64,000 nucleotides of DNA from Zhongshania sp. (GTDB taxonomy: Bacteria > Pseudomonadota > Gammaproteobacteria > Pseudomonadales > Spongiibacteraceae). Of this stretch, positions 55,954-63,524 are shown one piece after another; positions within the stretch are counted from its first letter, which is position 1, and each line of letters opens with the position of its first letter. A program made the translations under genes and the position numbers. Under the pieces are notes generated by a model, which was not told the DNA's origin, ran no database searches, and saw only the letters and a program-made list of their open reading frames with translations. Where the stretch lies: positions 124,001 through 188,000 of the forward strand of contig NZ_JARGNU010000002.1 of assembly GCF_029212375.1 (NCBI RefSeq). The letters run 5' to 3'.

Positions 55954-56877
55954 ATGAGCTTCCCGCAAAAAGTCTCGTTTTCAAAGCCGCCCAGAACATT
56001 TGCCGAACAAGTTCAAATCTTACAGTCCCACGGATTAAATATTCCCGATCCGGTTAAGGCTGAATTCTACCTTTCGCAGCTCAATTACTATCGTTTCGCT
56101 GCTTATTGTTTGCCGTTTGAGCAAGATCATGCCACGCATCGGTTTGTCGCGGGTACATCGTTTGATGATGTATTGAATCTTTATGTTTTTGACAGGGAGT
56201 TACGAATACTCCTGCTAGATGCAATAGAGCGCGTAGAAGTGTCGCTGAGAACGCAAATGGCTTATCAACTTAGTCATCGTTACAACACGGCCCACCCACA
56301 TCTTGATCCAGGGCTATTTCAAAGCAAAGGTAGATATCAGGCAGGGGTGATGAGCTTGCAGCAAGATGTCGCCAAAAGTAATGAAGATTTTATCAGGCAT
56401 TTAATAACAAAGTATCAGGAGGCACTACCGCCAATCTGGGCCGTCGTTGAGCTTATGACTATGGGACAGCTTTCGAAGTGGTTTTCCAATATAAAAGCTA
56501 GGCAAGATCGAAGGGCCATTAGCCGGAATTACGGTGTGGACGATAAGGTCATGACATCTTACTGTGAGCACCTCTCATTAGTTAGAAATATGGCCGCGCA
56601 TCATGCTAGATTATGGAACCGCGATATTACCAAGAAAATGACGCTACCCACTCACGGTCCCAAAGAACTGCAAAGCAGTTTGTGGATACTGCCGGAGAGC
56701 GACCGGCGCTTGAGAAAACTCTACAACACCTTAACGATGACTTTGCACATGATGAATATGATTGCCCCCGATCATCACTGGAAGGCACGGGTGAAGGATT
56801 TAATAGCAACGCACGCCATAGACACCAAAAAAATGGGCTTCCCCGCTGATTGGCAAACTCGACCGTTGTGGCTGTAG
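55954..56877 (+). CDS. Abi_2 family (AbiD/AbiF-like) HEPN abortive-infection protein
   Basis: 307 residues. N-terminus TFAEQVQILQSHGL and SQLNYYRFAAYCLPF, then FDRELRILLLDAIERVEVSLRT, are typical of the Abi_2 family. The HEPN RNase motif R-x4-H is Arg211-His216 in VRNMAAHHARLWNR. Such proteins are RNA-cutting toxins that stop growth after phage infection; a dimer is needed to form the active site. It has its own promoter and structured leader, no protein antitoxin next to it, and lies in the accessory stretch near a tRNA. The family call is firm; the phage trigger is unknown. Confidence 0.85.
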   Translation: MSFPQKVSFSKPPRTFAEQVQILQSHGLNIPDPVKAEFYLSQLNYYRFAAYCLPFEQDHATHRFVAGTSFDDVLNLYVFDRELRILLLDAIERVEVSLRTQMAYQLSHRYNTAHPHLDPGLFQSKGRYQAGVMSLQQDVAKSNEDFIRHLITKYQEALPPIWAVVELMTMGQLSKWFSNIKARQDRRAISRNYGVDDKVMTSYCEHLSLVRNMAAHHARLWNRDITKKMTLPTHGPKELQSSLWILPESDRRLRKLYNTLTMTLHMMNMIAPDHHWKARVKDLIATHAIDTKKMGFPADWQTRPLWL

Positions 56878-56949
56878 TCGTTTACGGGTAAAGTCGCTGC
56901 GGGCTGCGCAGGCAGCGATCGGCTGTCAGCGCCGTGTATGTACGGATTT

Positions 56950-57537
56950 TTATGGTTTCGGGGTTGTGGTTGGTTTTGTGGGCTGGTTCGGAGCCTGCTG
57001 TTGAATGCCAAAATACTCTGCCCATAGGCTTCTCAGCATATCTTGTCGCTTATCTTCGGTAATCAGCAGCACGGAGGCGCCGATGATTAAGCAGGTAATG
57101 AAGAAGGATGATGCTAGTCCGGGAATACCTGATAACAGCCATGCTCCGAGTTTTTCATACCATGCCCGATTTGCATGCTGGTAATTTTTGATGTTTTGGA
57201 AAAGTTTTCGCTTTTCGTTCGTTACGTTTTTTTGGTGCTGCTTTTCAAGTTGAGCTTTTTCTTTCTCGAATTTCGCACTGATGTTATCTTCAAGCTCGCT
57301 GAAGATTTTATCTAAGAAGTTTTTCGCTTTTTCTCTGTAGTCGTCGAGCGAGTTATTTTGTAGGGTTTGATCGTGGAAAGTCTGCACTTGCTGTTGAATG
57401 TGAGGCTCATCCTTGCCTTCATTTCTGAGGGATGTAGCTAGTGTGTGCTTTTTGTTTTTGTACAAGGCATAAGCTATAAGGCCAATAGAATCCTTATCAT
57501 CCTTTACGAGAGATTCAAAAACCCATTTTTTATCCAA
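56950..57537 (-). CDS. Unknown single-span membrane protein with coiled coil
   Basis: 195 residues from a TTG preceded by GGGGA; an in-frame TTG six codons upstream lies inside the terminator's T-run and has no ribosome site. N-terminal domain WVFESLVKDDKDSIGLIAYAL, then a long charged helix likely to form a coiled coil (residues about 65-125), one membrane helix (SFFITCLIIGASVLLI, near 155-170) and a Pro/Gln-rich tail. No family recognised. It follows the 55-residue gene on the same strand, separated by a terminator-like hairpin. Context suggests an accessory or defence function, but that is inference. Confidence 0.6.
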   Translation of the reverse strand: MDKKWVFESLVKDDKDSIGLIAYALYKNKKHTLATSLRNEGKDEPHIQQQVQTFHDQTLQNNSLDDYREKAKNFLDKIFSELEDNISAKFEKEKAQLEKQHQKNVTNEKRKLFQNIKNYQHANRAWYEKLGAWLLSGIPGLASSFFITCLIIGASVLLITEDKRQDMLRSLWAEYFGIQQQAPNQPTKPTTTPKP

Positions 57538-57552
57538 GTTGTTTCCCCAAAA

Positions 57553-57576
57553 CAAAAACGCCCCAATAATGGGGCG
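57553..57576 (-). terminator. Terminator or attenuator between the 55-residue and 195-residue genes
   Basis: On the minus strand a 6-bp GC stem (CGCCCC / GGGGCG) with a 6-base loop is followed by T5 and G-T4. It lies 22 bases past the stop of the small gene and just before the start of the larger one, so it may end the first transcript or control read-through. Confidence 0.75.
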
Positions 57577-57598
57577 TCCGAAATATGTGCTTAATTTT

Positions 57599-57766
57599 CT
57601 AGGCGCTAATGGCTGTCAACGCCTTTGCGGATACGCTCTTGATATAGCGCTCTCTATCTTTAGATACGGTCTTTTTATCCGATAGCCGATCAGAGCTAAA
57701 GCTGACTGAGTTTGCTACTTTGCTAATTGTGCTCTTATTCTTCGTATCGTTTTTGGCAGATTTCAT
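57599..57766 (-). CDS. Small Lys/Ser-rich protein
   Basis: 55 residues; start ATG with a near-perfect AAGGAGGT ribosome site at 5-base spacing, which strongly supports translation. Basic and polar, without membrane segment (MKSAKNDTKNKSTISK at the start, then FSSDRLSDKKTVSKDRERY). A possible -10 TATACT lies at 57804-57809 upstream. Unknown family. The arrangement small basic protein then membrane protein could be a two-component system; that is inference. Confidence 0.65.
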   Translation of the reverse strand: MKSAKNDTKNKSTISKVANSVSFSSDRLSDKKTVSKDRERYIKSVSAKALTAISA

Positions 57767-57916
57767 CTGAACCTCCTTAAAGGTGGCTTGTACTGCACGA
57801 AAAAGTATAACTATTAATAGATGATAATAGTAGCGATTTGTTCCCACTGCCAGTTATTACCCTAATCTCTATGTAAGCGCATGTAAGCAAGATTTTAAGA
57901 GGGTTTTCATCTTAGT

Positions 57917-57947
57917 AAAAAGCCCCGAAAACCTTATGGCTCGGGGC
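57917..57947 (-). terminator. Terminator of the CAT-anticodon tRNA
   Basis: On the minus strand, GCCCCGA / TCGGGGC form a 7-bp stem with a 12-base loop followed by T5, beginning 8 bases after the tRNA 3' end. A standard rho-independent terminator. Confidence 0.85.
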
Positions 57948-57954
57948 CTTGAAA

Positions 57955-58031
57955 TGGTGGGCCTTCCCAGACTTGAACTGGGGACCTGCCGATTATGAGT
58001 CGGATGCTCTAACCAACTGAGCTAAAGGCCC
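57955..58031 (-). tRNA. tRNA with anticodon CAT, probably tRNA-Ile2
   Basis: 77-nt cloverleaf on the minus strand with encoded CCA. Acceptor GGGCCTT/AAGGCCC pairs perfectly; D-arm TAGCTCAGTTGG; anticodon arm CCGAC-TCATAAT-CGG gives CAT; T-arm CAGTTCAAGTCTG. The GGGCC acceptor and GTTCAAGTC T-loop are closer to the lysidine-modified tRNA-Ile2 than to elongator tRNA-Met, so Ile2 (reading AUA) is preferred. It lies at the right edge of the accessory stretch. Confidence 0.85.
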
Positions 58032-58148
58032 TAATTTTTAAATTTAAATACACGTCAATTACATGGGGCGCTATGCGTAAAATGCAAATCCGTGTAACTA
58101 CCTGTATTTATTCTACTTTTTCTTCTCTCCGGCCACTCTGCGCACTCA

Positions 58149-58188
58149 ATTATGAGTCGGATGCTCTAACCAACTGAGCTAAAGGCCC
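58149..58188 (-). pseudogene. Exact copy of the 5' half of the CAT-anticodon tRNA
   Basis: 40 bases identical to 57992-58031, i.e. the tRNA 5' end through the D-arm to the anticodon loop. The sequence then diverges, so no T-arm or 3' acceptor strand exists. It lies about 117 bases upstream of the intact tRNA on the same strand. It is either the remnant of a tandem tRNA duplication or a mark left by recombination of a mobile element. Confidence 0.85.
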
Positions 58189-58445
58189 ATTTTTCTTGTG
58201 CTGAGTGCTGTTGGTGTGGGCTAAATCGTGAATTTAGTTATGCCAATCAGTTCAGCTGCGGTGGTTTGATTACGCGCCGTGGCGTGTACACCGGAAAAAC
58301 AGCGCGCATTATAATGCTGCCAGTGCCTGTTGGCCAGTGCTTCCTTAATCCCTTGTTTACCGGAAGTCATTGAGGGGCCATGCTATTTTTGTGCTTATGT
58401 GGAGTTTAAGTGCAATAATCTAGTAGACATGGTCTGGTTAAGGAA
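58189..58445. other. Non-coding gap between tRNA remnant and cyclase operon
   Basis: 257 bases. I see no gene, no clear promoter and no repeat here beyond a short GCGCGC run. The cyclase operon promoter must lie in this stretch. Confidence 0.4.
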
Positions 58446-60323
58446 ATGACTTTGGACGACAAAGAGCGGATTTTTAAAGCGTATCTTGATGATAAGCGTC
58501 AGTCGCTGCAGGCGCCGCTGGCGTCGGTGGCGGCGTATACCGAGTCGTTGCTGGAGTTACCGGCGATTGCGGGTGACGACGCGCTGTTGGCCGATGCCCA
58601 GCGCATTGCTCGAGCGGCGGCTGAAATTCTTGATGTGCTGCAGGTGGTCTCGACGCTCAGTGTGACGTCGCAAACCGAGATTTCCCGTTTGCGCCACGAT
58701 TTGCGCAATGCCATTGGCTTGGTTGATGGTTACAGCGAGATGCTGATGGAGGATTGCGGCGCGGCGGAGGCGCAGGCGTTTCTCACCCAAATTCGACATC
58801 AATCGCGCTTGTTTCAAGAGCGCTTAGACGGCTTCTCGTTACAACCTGCAGAGTCTTCAAAAGTCGATCCTATTGCCGCGATGTTCCAGAGCTTTAAGCG
58901 GGGCATTATCCGCGACGACCAAGATCATCTTACCGGCAGTATTTTGGTGGTGGATGACAACGACAGCAGCCGCGATTTATTAGCCCATCAGTTGCAGCGT
59001 CAAGATCATATGGTTATCGAGGCCGCCAGCGGTGAGCGCTGTTTAGAGGTGATGCGCAGCGCCAATCCAGATTTGGTACTGCTCGATTTAGTGATGCCCG
59101 ATATGAATGGCTACGAAGTGCTACAGGTGATTCGCAGCGATGAGGCCCTGCGCCGTATTCCGGTGATTGTCGTTAGCGGTATGCAGGATGAGGAGGGGGC
59201 GGTGCGCTGCATAGATGCTGGCGCGAGTGATTACTTACTTAAGCCAGTAAACGCGACCTTGTTGCGCGCGCGAATTGGCGCGCTATTGGAGACCAAGCGC
59301 TGGCAAGACCGCGAGCGCGAGTATTTGGCAGAGCTGGAGAAGAGCCAGCGCTTTATTCGCAAAGTGTTTGGCCGCTATTTGTCAGACGAAATCGTTCAGC
59401 GGCTGTTGGATGATAATAATGGTTTGAGTATGGGTGGCGAGCGCCGCACGGTAACTATCTTAATGGCGGACATTCGCGGGTTTTCAGCGATCAGCGAACA
59501 GTTGGCGCCTGAGCAGTGCGTGCAGCTGCTGAATAATTACCTTGGGGTGATGACTGAAATTATTCAGCGCTATCGTGGCACGGTTGATGAGTTTGTTGGC
59601 GATGGAATTCTGGCGATATTCGGTGCGCCGGTGAGCGATAAAGATGACTGCGACCGCGCGTTGGCCTGCGCGCTAGCCATGCAATTGGCAATAAAAGAAG
59701 TGAATGCCCGCAACCGTGCCGATAACTTGCCCGAGATTGCGATTGGTATTGGTTTGAATACCGGCGATGTGGTGGCTGGAAATATCGGTTCTGAGCTGCG
59801 CTCTAAATACGGTGTAGTCGGACACAATGTGAATCTTACCGGCCGTATTGAGTCTTGTACTGTGGGCGGGCAAATATTGGCTTCACCGGCGACGGTGGCC
59901 GCCGCGTCGGTGGAGGTGCTCACCGGCAAGGGTGTTGGCGTGTCTTTAAAAGGTATGGCAGAGCCGGTGGATTTGGCCGAGATTTTGGGGGTGGGTTTGC
60001 CCTACGATTTATTGCTAGAAGGCGTTCAGTCGCAGTGGCAGGCGATCTCGTCACCCCCTGAGTTACAGCTGAGTTTAATGAGTGGCAAGCAACTGGCGGG
60101 GCAGCAATTGCCGGTGCGCCTAGTGGCGGTGGCGGGTGACCAGCTGCGGCTGACGAGTGCCGCATCGCTGCCGCTATTGGCGGATGTGCGCTTGGAGGGC
60201 TTGATCGAAAGCTGTTACGCAAAAGTGACCGAGGGTGAGGGTGAGACGTATACCTTAACGCTGACCTCGGCAACCGAGGCGCTGCGCGCAGTGCTAAGCA
60301 ATTTACCGACACACCTAAATTAA
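58446..60323 (+). CDS. REC-class III nucleotide cyclase with N-terminal kinase-like helix
   Basis: 625 residues. N-terminal helical part with His84 in a RHDLRNAIGLVDGYSEML context, like a dimerisation/phosphoacceptor helix pair but without an ATPase domain. Receiver domain about 165-285, phosphoacceptor Asp214. Coiled linker. Class III cyclase domain about 335-510 with metal Asp342 (ADIRGFS) and Asp386 (VGDGI), and transition-state Asn463/Arg467. The base-selecting positions are Glu382 and Gly456 instead of the usual Lys/Asp of adenylate cyclases. A C-terminal beta-rich tail of about 90 residues may be PilZ-like. First gene of a signalling operon. Confidence 0.8.
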   Translation: MTLDDKERIFKAYLDDKRQSLQAPLASVAAYTESLLELPAIAGDDALLADAQRIARAAAEILDVLQVVSTLSVTSQTEISRLRHDLRNAIGLVDGYSEMLMEDCGAAEAQAFLTQIRHQSRLFQERLDGFSLQPAESSKVDPIAAMFQSFKRGIIRDDQDHLTGSILVVDDNDSSRDLLAHQLQRQDHMVIEAASGERCLEVMRSANPDLVLLDLVMPDMNGYEVLQVIRSDEALRRIPVIVVSGMQDEEGAVRCIDAGASDYLLKPVNATLLRARIGALLETKRWQDREREYLAELEKSQRFIRKVFGRYLSDEIVQRLLDDNNGLSMGGERRTVTILMADIRGFSAISEQLAPEQCVQLLNNYLGVMTEIIQRYRGTVDEFVGDGILAIFGAPVSDKDDCDRALACALAMQLAIKEVNARNRADNLPEIAIGIGLNTGDVVAGNIGSELRSKYGVVGHNVNLTGRIESCTVGGQILASPATVAAASVEVLTGKGVGVSLKGMAEPVDLAEILGVGLPYDLLLEGVQSQWQAISSPPELQLSLMSGKQLAGQQLPVRLVAVAGDQLRLTSAASLPLLADVRLEGLIESCYAKVTEGEGETYTLTLTSATEALRAVLSNLPTHLN

Positions 60324-60331
60324 GCGAGAAG

Positions 60332-60706
60332 TTGATGCCGACAGTATTACTGGTTGAAGACAATGAAATGAATCGCGATATGTTGAGCCGGCGCTTGCAG
60401 CGCAAAGGCTATGAGGTGTTGCTGGCGGTCGATGGCCAGCAGGGCATTGATTTGTGTCGCAGCGAAATGCCTAATTTGGTGTTATTAGACATGAGCTTGC
60501 CGGTGAAGGACGGCTGGCAGGTGGCCAGGGAGATGAAGGCCGACAGTGGGCTTTGTAATATTCCAATCATTGCCCTGACTGCGCATGCGATGGCAGATGA
60601 CCGCCAGCGCGCATTGCAGGCTGGCTGCGACGATTACGATACCAAGCCCGTCGATCTGCCGCGCTTGTTGGCCAAAATAGAGTGTTTGTTGGGACCTGCT
60701 GAATGA
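60332..60706 (+). CDS. Single-domain response regulator (DivK/CheY-like)
   Basis: 124 residues, only a receiver domain: acidic pair VEDNEMNRDML, phosphoacceptor Asp52 (LLDMSLP), conserved Thr in IALTAHAM and Lys in YDTKPVD. No output domain, so it probably shuttles phosphate between the hybrid kinase encoded next and the cyclase. Overlaps the kinase gene by 4 bases (ATGA). Confidence 0.9.
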   Translation: MMPTVLLVEDNEMNRDMLSRRLQRKGYEVLLAVDGQQGIDLCRSEMPNLVLLDMSLPVKDGWQVAREMKADSGLCNIPIIALTAHAMADDRQRALQAGCDDYDTKPVDLPRLLAKIECLLGPAE

Positions 60707-62901
60707 GTTTTACCCGCCGTTTAACCTTCTCTTTTGTGGCGATATTGCTGCTGTCACTGGGCAGCGTGCTAATTCAAATATGGGGTAATGATACCCGTCG
60801 CCGCAATGTGTGGCTGCTGCAACATGTGATTCGCACCCAGTCTGAACTCAATGATTTTAGCCAGCGCATGTACAGCACCCACCGTAAAATTTTGGTGGTT
60901 GATGCCCTGTCTGACTCCGGTGTTCAGAACCGTATTACCGCGCAGGAGCGGCAAGAGCTGCTAAGCACGATTGATGCGTTGATGGCCCTCGAAACTGAGT
61001 TGAATGGCGATTTGCAAGAGTATTTGGAGGCGGGCCGTTATCAGTATTTAGAGGCGAAGATACTGCTGAGCCGGTGGCGGCAATTTTTGGAGCAGGGCGA
61101 CGCCTTAGATAGTAGTTATGTGTTGCGCGAGTACGAGGCCTTGAGTGGCCGCGTTAGCGCTAATGAGTGGTTCCTGTTGACGCGCTCAGACGAAATAAAC
61201 GTGGGCCTGCGCAATGTGGTGAGTATGACCAATAAGGTTGCGCTAGGCGTGTTTTTACTGGCATTGATTACCACGTTTATTTTGGGTTACTACATGACCC
61301 GTTATACCCGACGCTCGATTCGTCAGCTACAAAAAGGCACTGCGGAGTGGGGCAGTGGCAATTTCGACTACAGCATTGGCGATATGGGTCACGACGAATT
61401 TGGGCAATTGGCCAATTCCTTTGACGATATGGCCGCCAATCTGCGCGAGGCCATGGCGCGGGTGCGCGAGGCCAGCCGTCGCGCTGATGCCGCGAATCAG
61501 GCAAAAAGCGGGTTTATGGCCAATATGAGCCACGAATTGCGCACGCCGATGAACGCCATTATTGGCTACTCGGAAATGTTGATTGAAGAAATCGACGACG
61601 AACCAGACGTAAGCGCCCAAGATTTACGGCCAGATTTGGCCAAAATACAGCTGGCAGGCAAGCATTTGCTTACCCTGATTAACGACGTGTTGGATATTTC
61701 AAAAATCGAATCGGGGCGCATGGCGGTGTATTGGGAAGATGTGGCGCTAGAGAGTGTTTTGCGCGATGTAGAAGTGACCATGGCGCCCTTGATGGCCAAA
61801 AATGGCAATACCCTGCACTGCAATTTTGAGCTGCAGAGTGAATTGATTCGCACGGATGTAACGCGCTTGCGACAGATACTGTTAAACCTATTGAGCAATG
61901 CAGCTAAGTTCACCAGAAAAGGCGAGGTGAGTTTACGGGTGTCTGAGCAGCAAATAGCCGGCCAGAGCTATTTGATTGCCGAGGTGAAAGATAATGGTAT
62001 TGGTATGAGTGCCGAGCAGTTGGGGCGAGTGTTTGACGCCTTTGTGCAAGCCGATTTATCAACGACCAAGCAGTATGGCGGCTCGGGATTGGGTTTAACC
62101 ATTTCGCGCAAATTTGCCGAGTTATTAGGCGGTTCGATTAGCGCCGAAAGTGAGCTGGGCGTGGGTTCGCGCTTTGAGTTAAGGCTGCCACTTGGCACCC
62201 AAGAGCTGGGGCTAAGAACGGAATTTGACGGTGTCGCGATTGGCGATGTGCTGGTGATTGATGACGACCCAGCGGCCTTAGACCTGTGTAGTAGAACCTT
62301 GAGCAAGGCGGGTTATCGGGTGCATTTGGCTGACTCGGGTGCCGAGGGTTTGCGTATGGCTAGGCAGAGTCGGCCAGACGTGGTACTGCTGGATGTAATG
62401 ATGCCGGGTATGGACGGCTGGCAGGTTTTGCACAGTTTGCGTACCGATCCCAGCTTGTTCGATGTACCGGTATTGATGTTGTCGATGCTCAATGAGCGCG
62501 ACCTGAGCTTATTGCTGGGCGCCAACGAGTATTTGGTGAAACCGGTGGATAGCGCAACCCTAACTGCGGTTGTGCACGAGTTATTGCCCGCCACGGCGGT
62601 GGGCAATTTGCTGCTACTGGAGCAGGGCGATAGCTTGGCAAAAGCCATTGCCTTATTGCCCGGCGCGGAATATTGGCAGATTTATCACTGCAGCGAAGTC
62701 GCAGAGGCAACGACCTTGCTTAAAGACCTTCCCTTGCAGCTTATTGTCATGGGGCCGCACAGCGATAAGGTGGCGGTGGCGGATTTATTGGCTTATTTAA
62801 GTAAAGACTACGGCCGCAAAGTGCCGATTATGCTGGCGCAAACTGAGGCTGAAATTCAGAGTTTGAGCGATCAGTTGGGGGCGTACTTAAGTCGGGCTTA
62901 A
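60703..62901 (+). CDS. Hybrid sensor histidine kinase
   Basis: 732 residues. Two membrane helices (about 5-25 and 185-210) flank a periplasmic helical sensor domain; HAMP follows. H-box SHELRTPMNAIIGYSEM with His277. ATPase domain with NLLSNAAKFT, DNGIGM and GSGLGLTISRKF. Receiver domain with Asp564 (LLDVMMPG). About 110 C-terminal residues after the receiver resemble a degenerate second receiver without clear phospho-Asp. Third gene of the cyclase operon; likely input to the phosphorelay. Confidence 0.9.
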   Translation: MSFTRRLTFSFVAILLLSLGSVLIQIWGNDTRRRNVWLLQHVIRTQSELNDFSQRMYSTHRKILVVDALSDSGVQNRITAQERQELLSTIDALMALETELNGDLQEYLEAGRYQYLEAKILLSRWRQFLEQGDALDSSYVLREYEALSGRVSANEWFLLTRSDEINVGLRNVVSMTNKVALGVFLLALITTFILGYYMTRYTRRSIRQLQKGTAEWGSGNFDYSIGDMGHDEFGQLANSFDDMAANLREAMARVREASRRADAANQAKSGFMANMSHELRTPMNAIIGYSEMLIEEIDDEPDVSAQDLRPDLAKIQLAGKHLLTLINDVLDISKIESGRMAVYWEDVALESVLRDVEVTMAPLMAKNGNTLHCNFELQSELIRTDVTRLRQILLNLLSNAAKFTRKGEVSLRVSEQQIAGQSYLIAEVKDNGIGMSAEQLGRVFDAFVQADLSTTKQYGGSGLGLTISRKFAELLGGSISAESELGVGSRFELRLPLGTQELGLRTEFDGVAIGDVLVIDDDPAALDLCSRTLSKAGYRVHLADSGAEGLRMARQSRPDVVLLDVMMPGMDGWQVLHSLRTDPSLFDVPVLMLSMLNERDLSLLLGANEYLVKPVDSATLTAVVHELLPATAVGNLLLLEQGDSLAKAIALLPGAEYWQIYHCSEVAEATTLLKDLPLQLIVMGPHSDKVAVADLLAYLSKDYGRKVPIMLAQTEAEIQSLSDQLGAYLSRA

Positions 62902-62950
62902 GCCTGCTAATCTGCTGGCGAGTAAGTTTAATTTGCAGCGCCTGCGAATA

Positions 62951-63436
62951 TTACTGCAGGCTTAGGTGGCGCAGTTTTTCTATTGCGCGCTGCAGTGCCT
63001 GAGACTCGTTGCGCAGCTTCAATTGCTGAGCTTCGGCAGCTTGTCGGGCTTGGCTCTCTGTGTTGAGGCGCAGGGTGTTTTCTAAACTGACGTGCAGGCT
63101 GAGGCGCAGCATTTTAAGGCTGGCATCGCCTTGCGGCGCGCGCAACGCGCGCTGGTAGAGCTCGTCTAGCGTGGCGGTGGCCTTGTTCATTTCTTGATTT
63201 TGTAAATAGAGTAGGCACAGTCCAGCAAGGGCTTGTTGGTGAATAAGCTCGCTTCTGCTGTTAAGTAAATTTTGCAGCGGTGGCTCTGCCGCTTGGTATT
63301 GTTTGTTGTCAAGAAGCGCCAAGCTGCGAAATAGTACGGCTTGCTCGTTGTTTGGCGGTGGCGTGGTAGCGGGGCTTTGGCAGGCACTTAAGGCAAGGCT
63401 GCTGAGTAGGGTAAGCGTGGGGAGGCGTCGTAGCAT
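62951..63436 (-). CDS. Lipoprotein with TPR-like helical domain
   Basis: 161 residues; signal peptide with lipobox LSAC (Cys19). The mature part is helical, with A/L-rich repeats (SLALLDNKQYQAAEPPLQNLL) like tetratricopeptide units, then a C-terminal coiled-coil (QAAEAQQLKLRNESQALQ in part). Convergent with the kinase operon. It resembles regulator-linked outer-membrane lipoproteins of the TPR type, but I do not recognise a specific family. Confidence 0.65.
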   Translation of the reverse strand: MLRRLPTLTLLSSLALSACQSPATTPPPNNEQAVLFRSLALLDNKQYQAAEPPLQNLLNSRSELIHQQALAGLCLLYLQNQEMNKATATLDELYQRALRAPQGDASLKMLRLSLHVSLENTLRLNTESQARQAAEAQQLKLRNESQALQRAIEKLRHLSLQ

Positions 63437-63486
63437 TGATCAGCTTTCCGTGGGCTTTAGGGTAAAGCGCTAGGTGTCGAGAGTAG

Positions 63487-63514
63487 GCAGCGGCTACGTT
63501 AGATTAGCCGCTGC
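63487..63514 (-). terminator. Hairpin downstream of rpoD
   Basis: A perfect 10-bp stem (GCAGCGGCTA / TAGCCGCTGC) with an 8-base loop lies 10 bases after the rpoD stop. The U-tract is missing, so it may be a weak terminator or an mRNA 3' stabiliser. Confidence 0.55.
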
Positions 63515-63524
63515 ACAAATGAAA

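Noticed and set aside
55778-55957. 59-codon frame ending in an ATGA overlap with the Abi_2 gene, with AGGA before its ATG
   Set aside because: A near-consensus promoter and the structured leader run through it, and the peptide has no recognisable features. A leader peptide or small antitoxin cannot be fully excluded.
52853-58031. Integrated prophage or plasmid at tRNA(CAT)
   Set aside because: No integrase, phage structural gene or left-hand copy of the tRNA 3' end was found.
58032-58190. A second functional tRNA at the tRNA-half repeat
   Set aside because: Homology stops at the anticodon loop; no T-arm or 3' acceptor strand can be formed.
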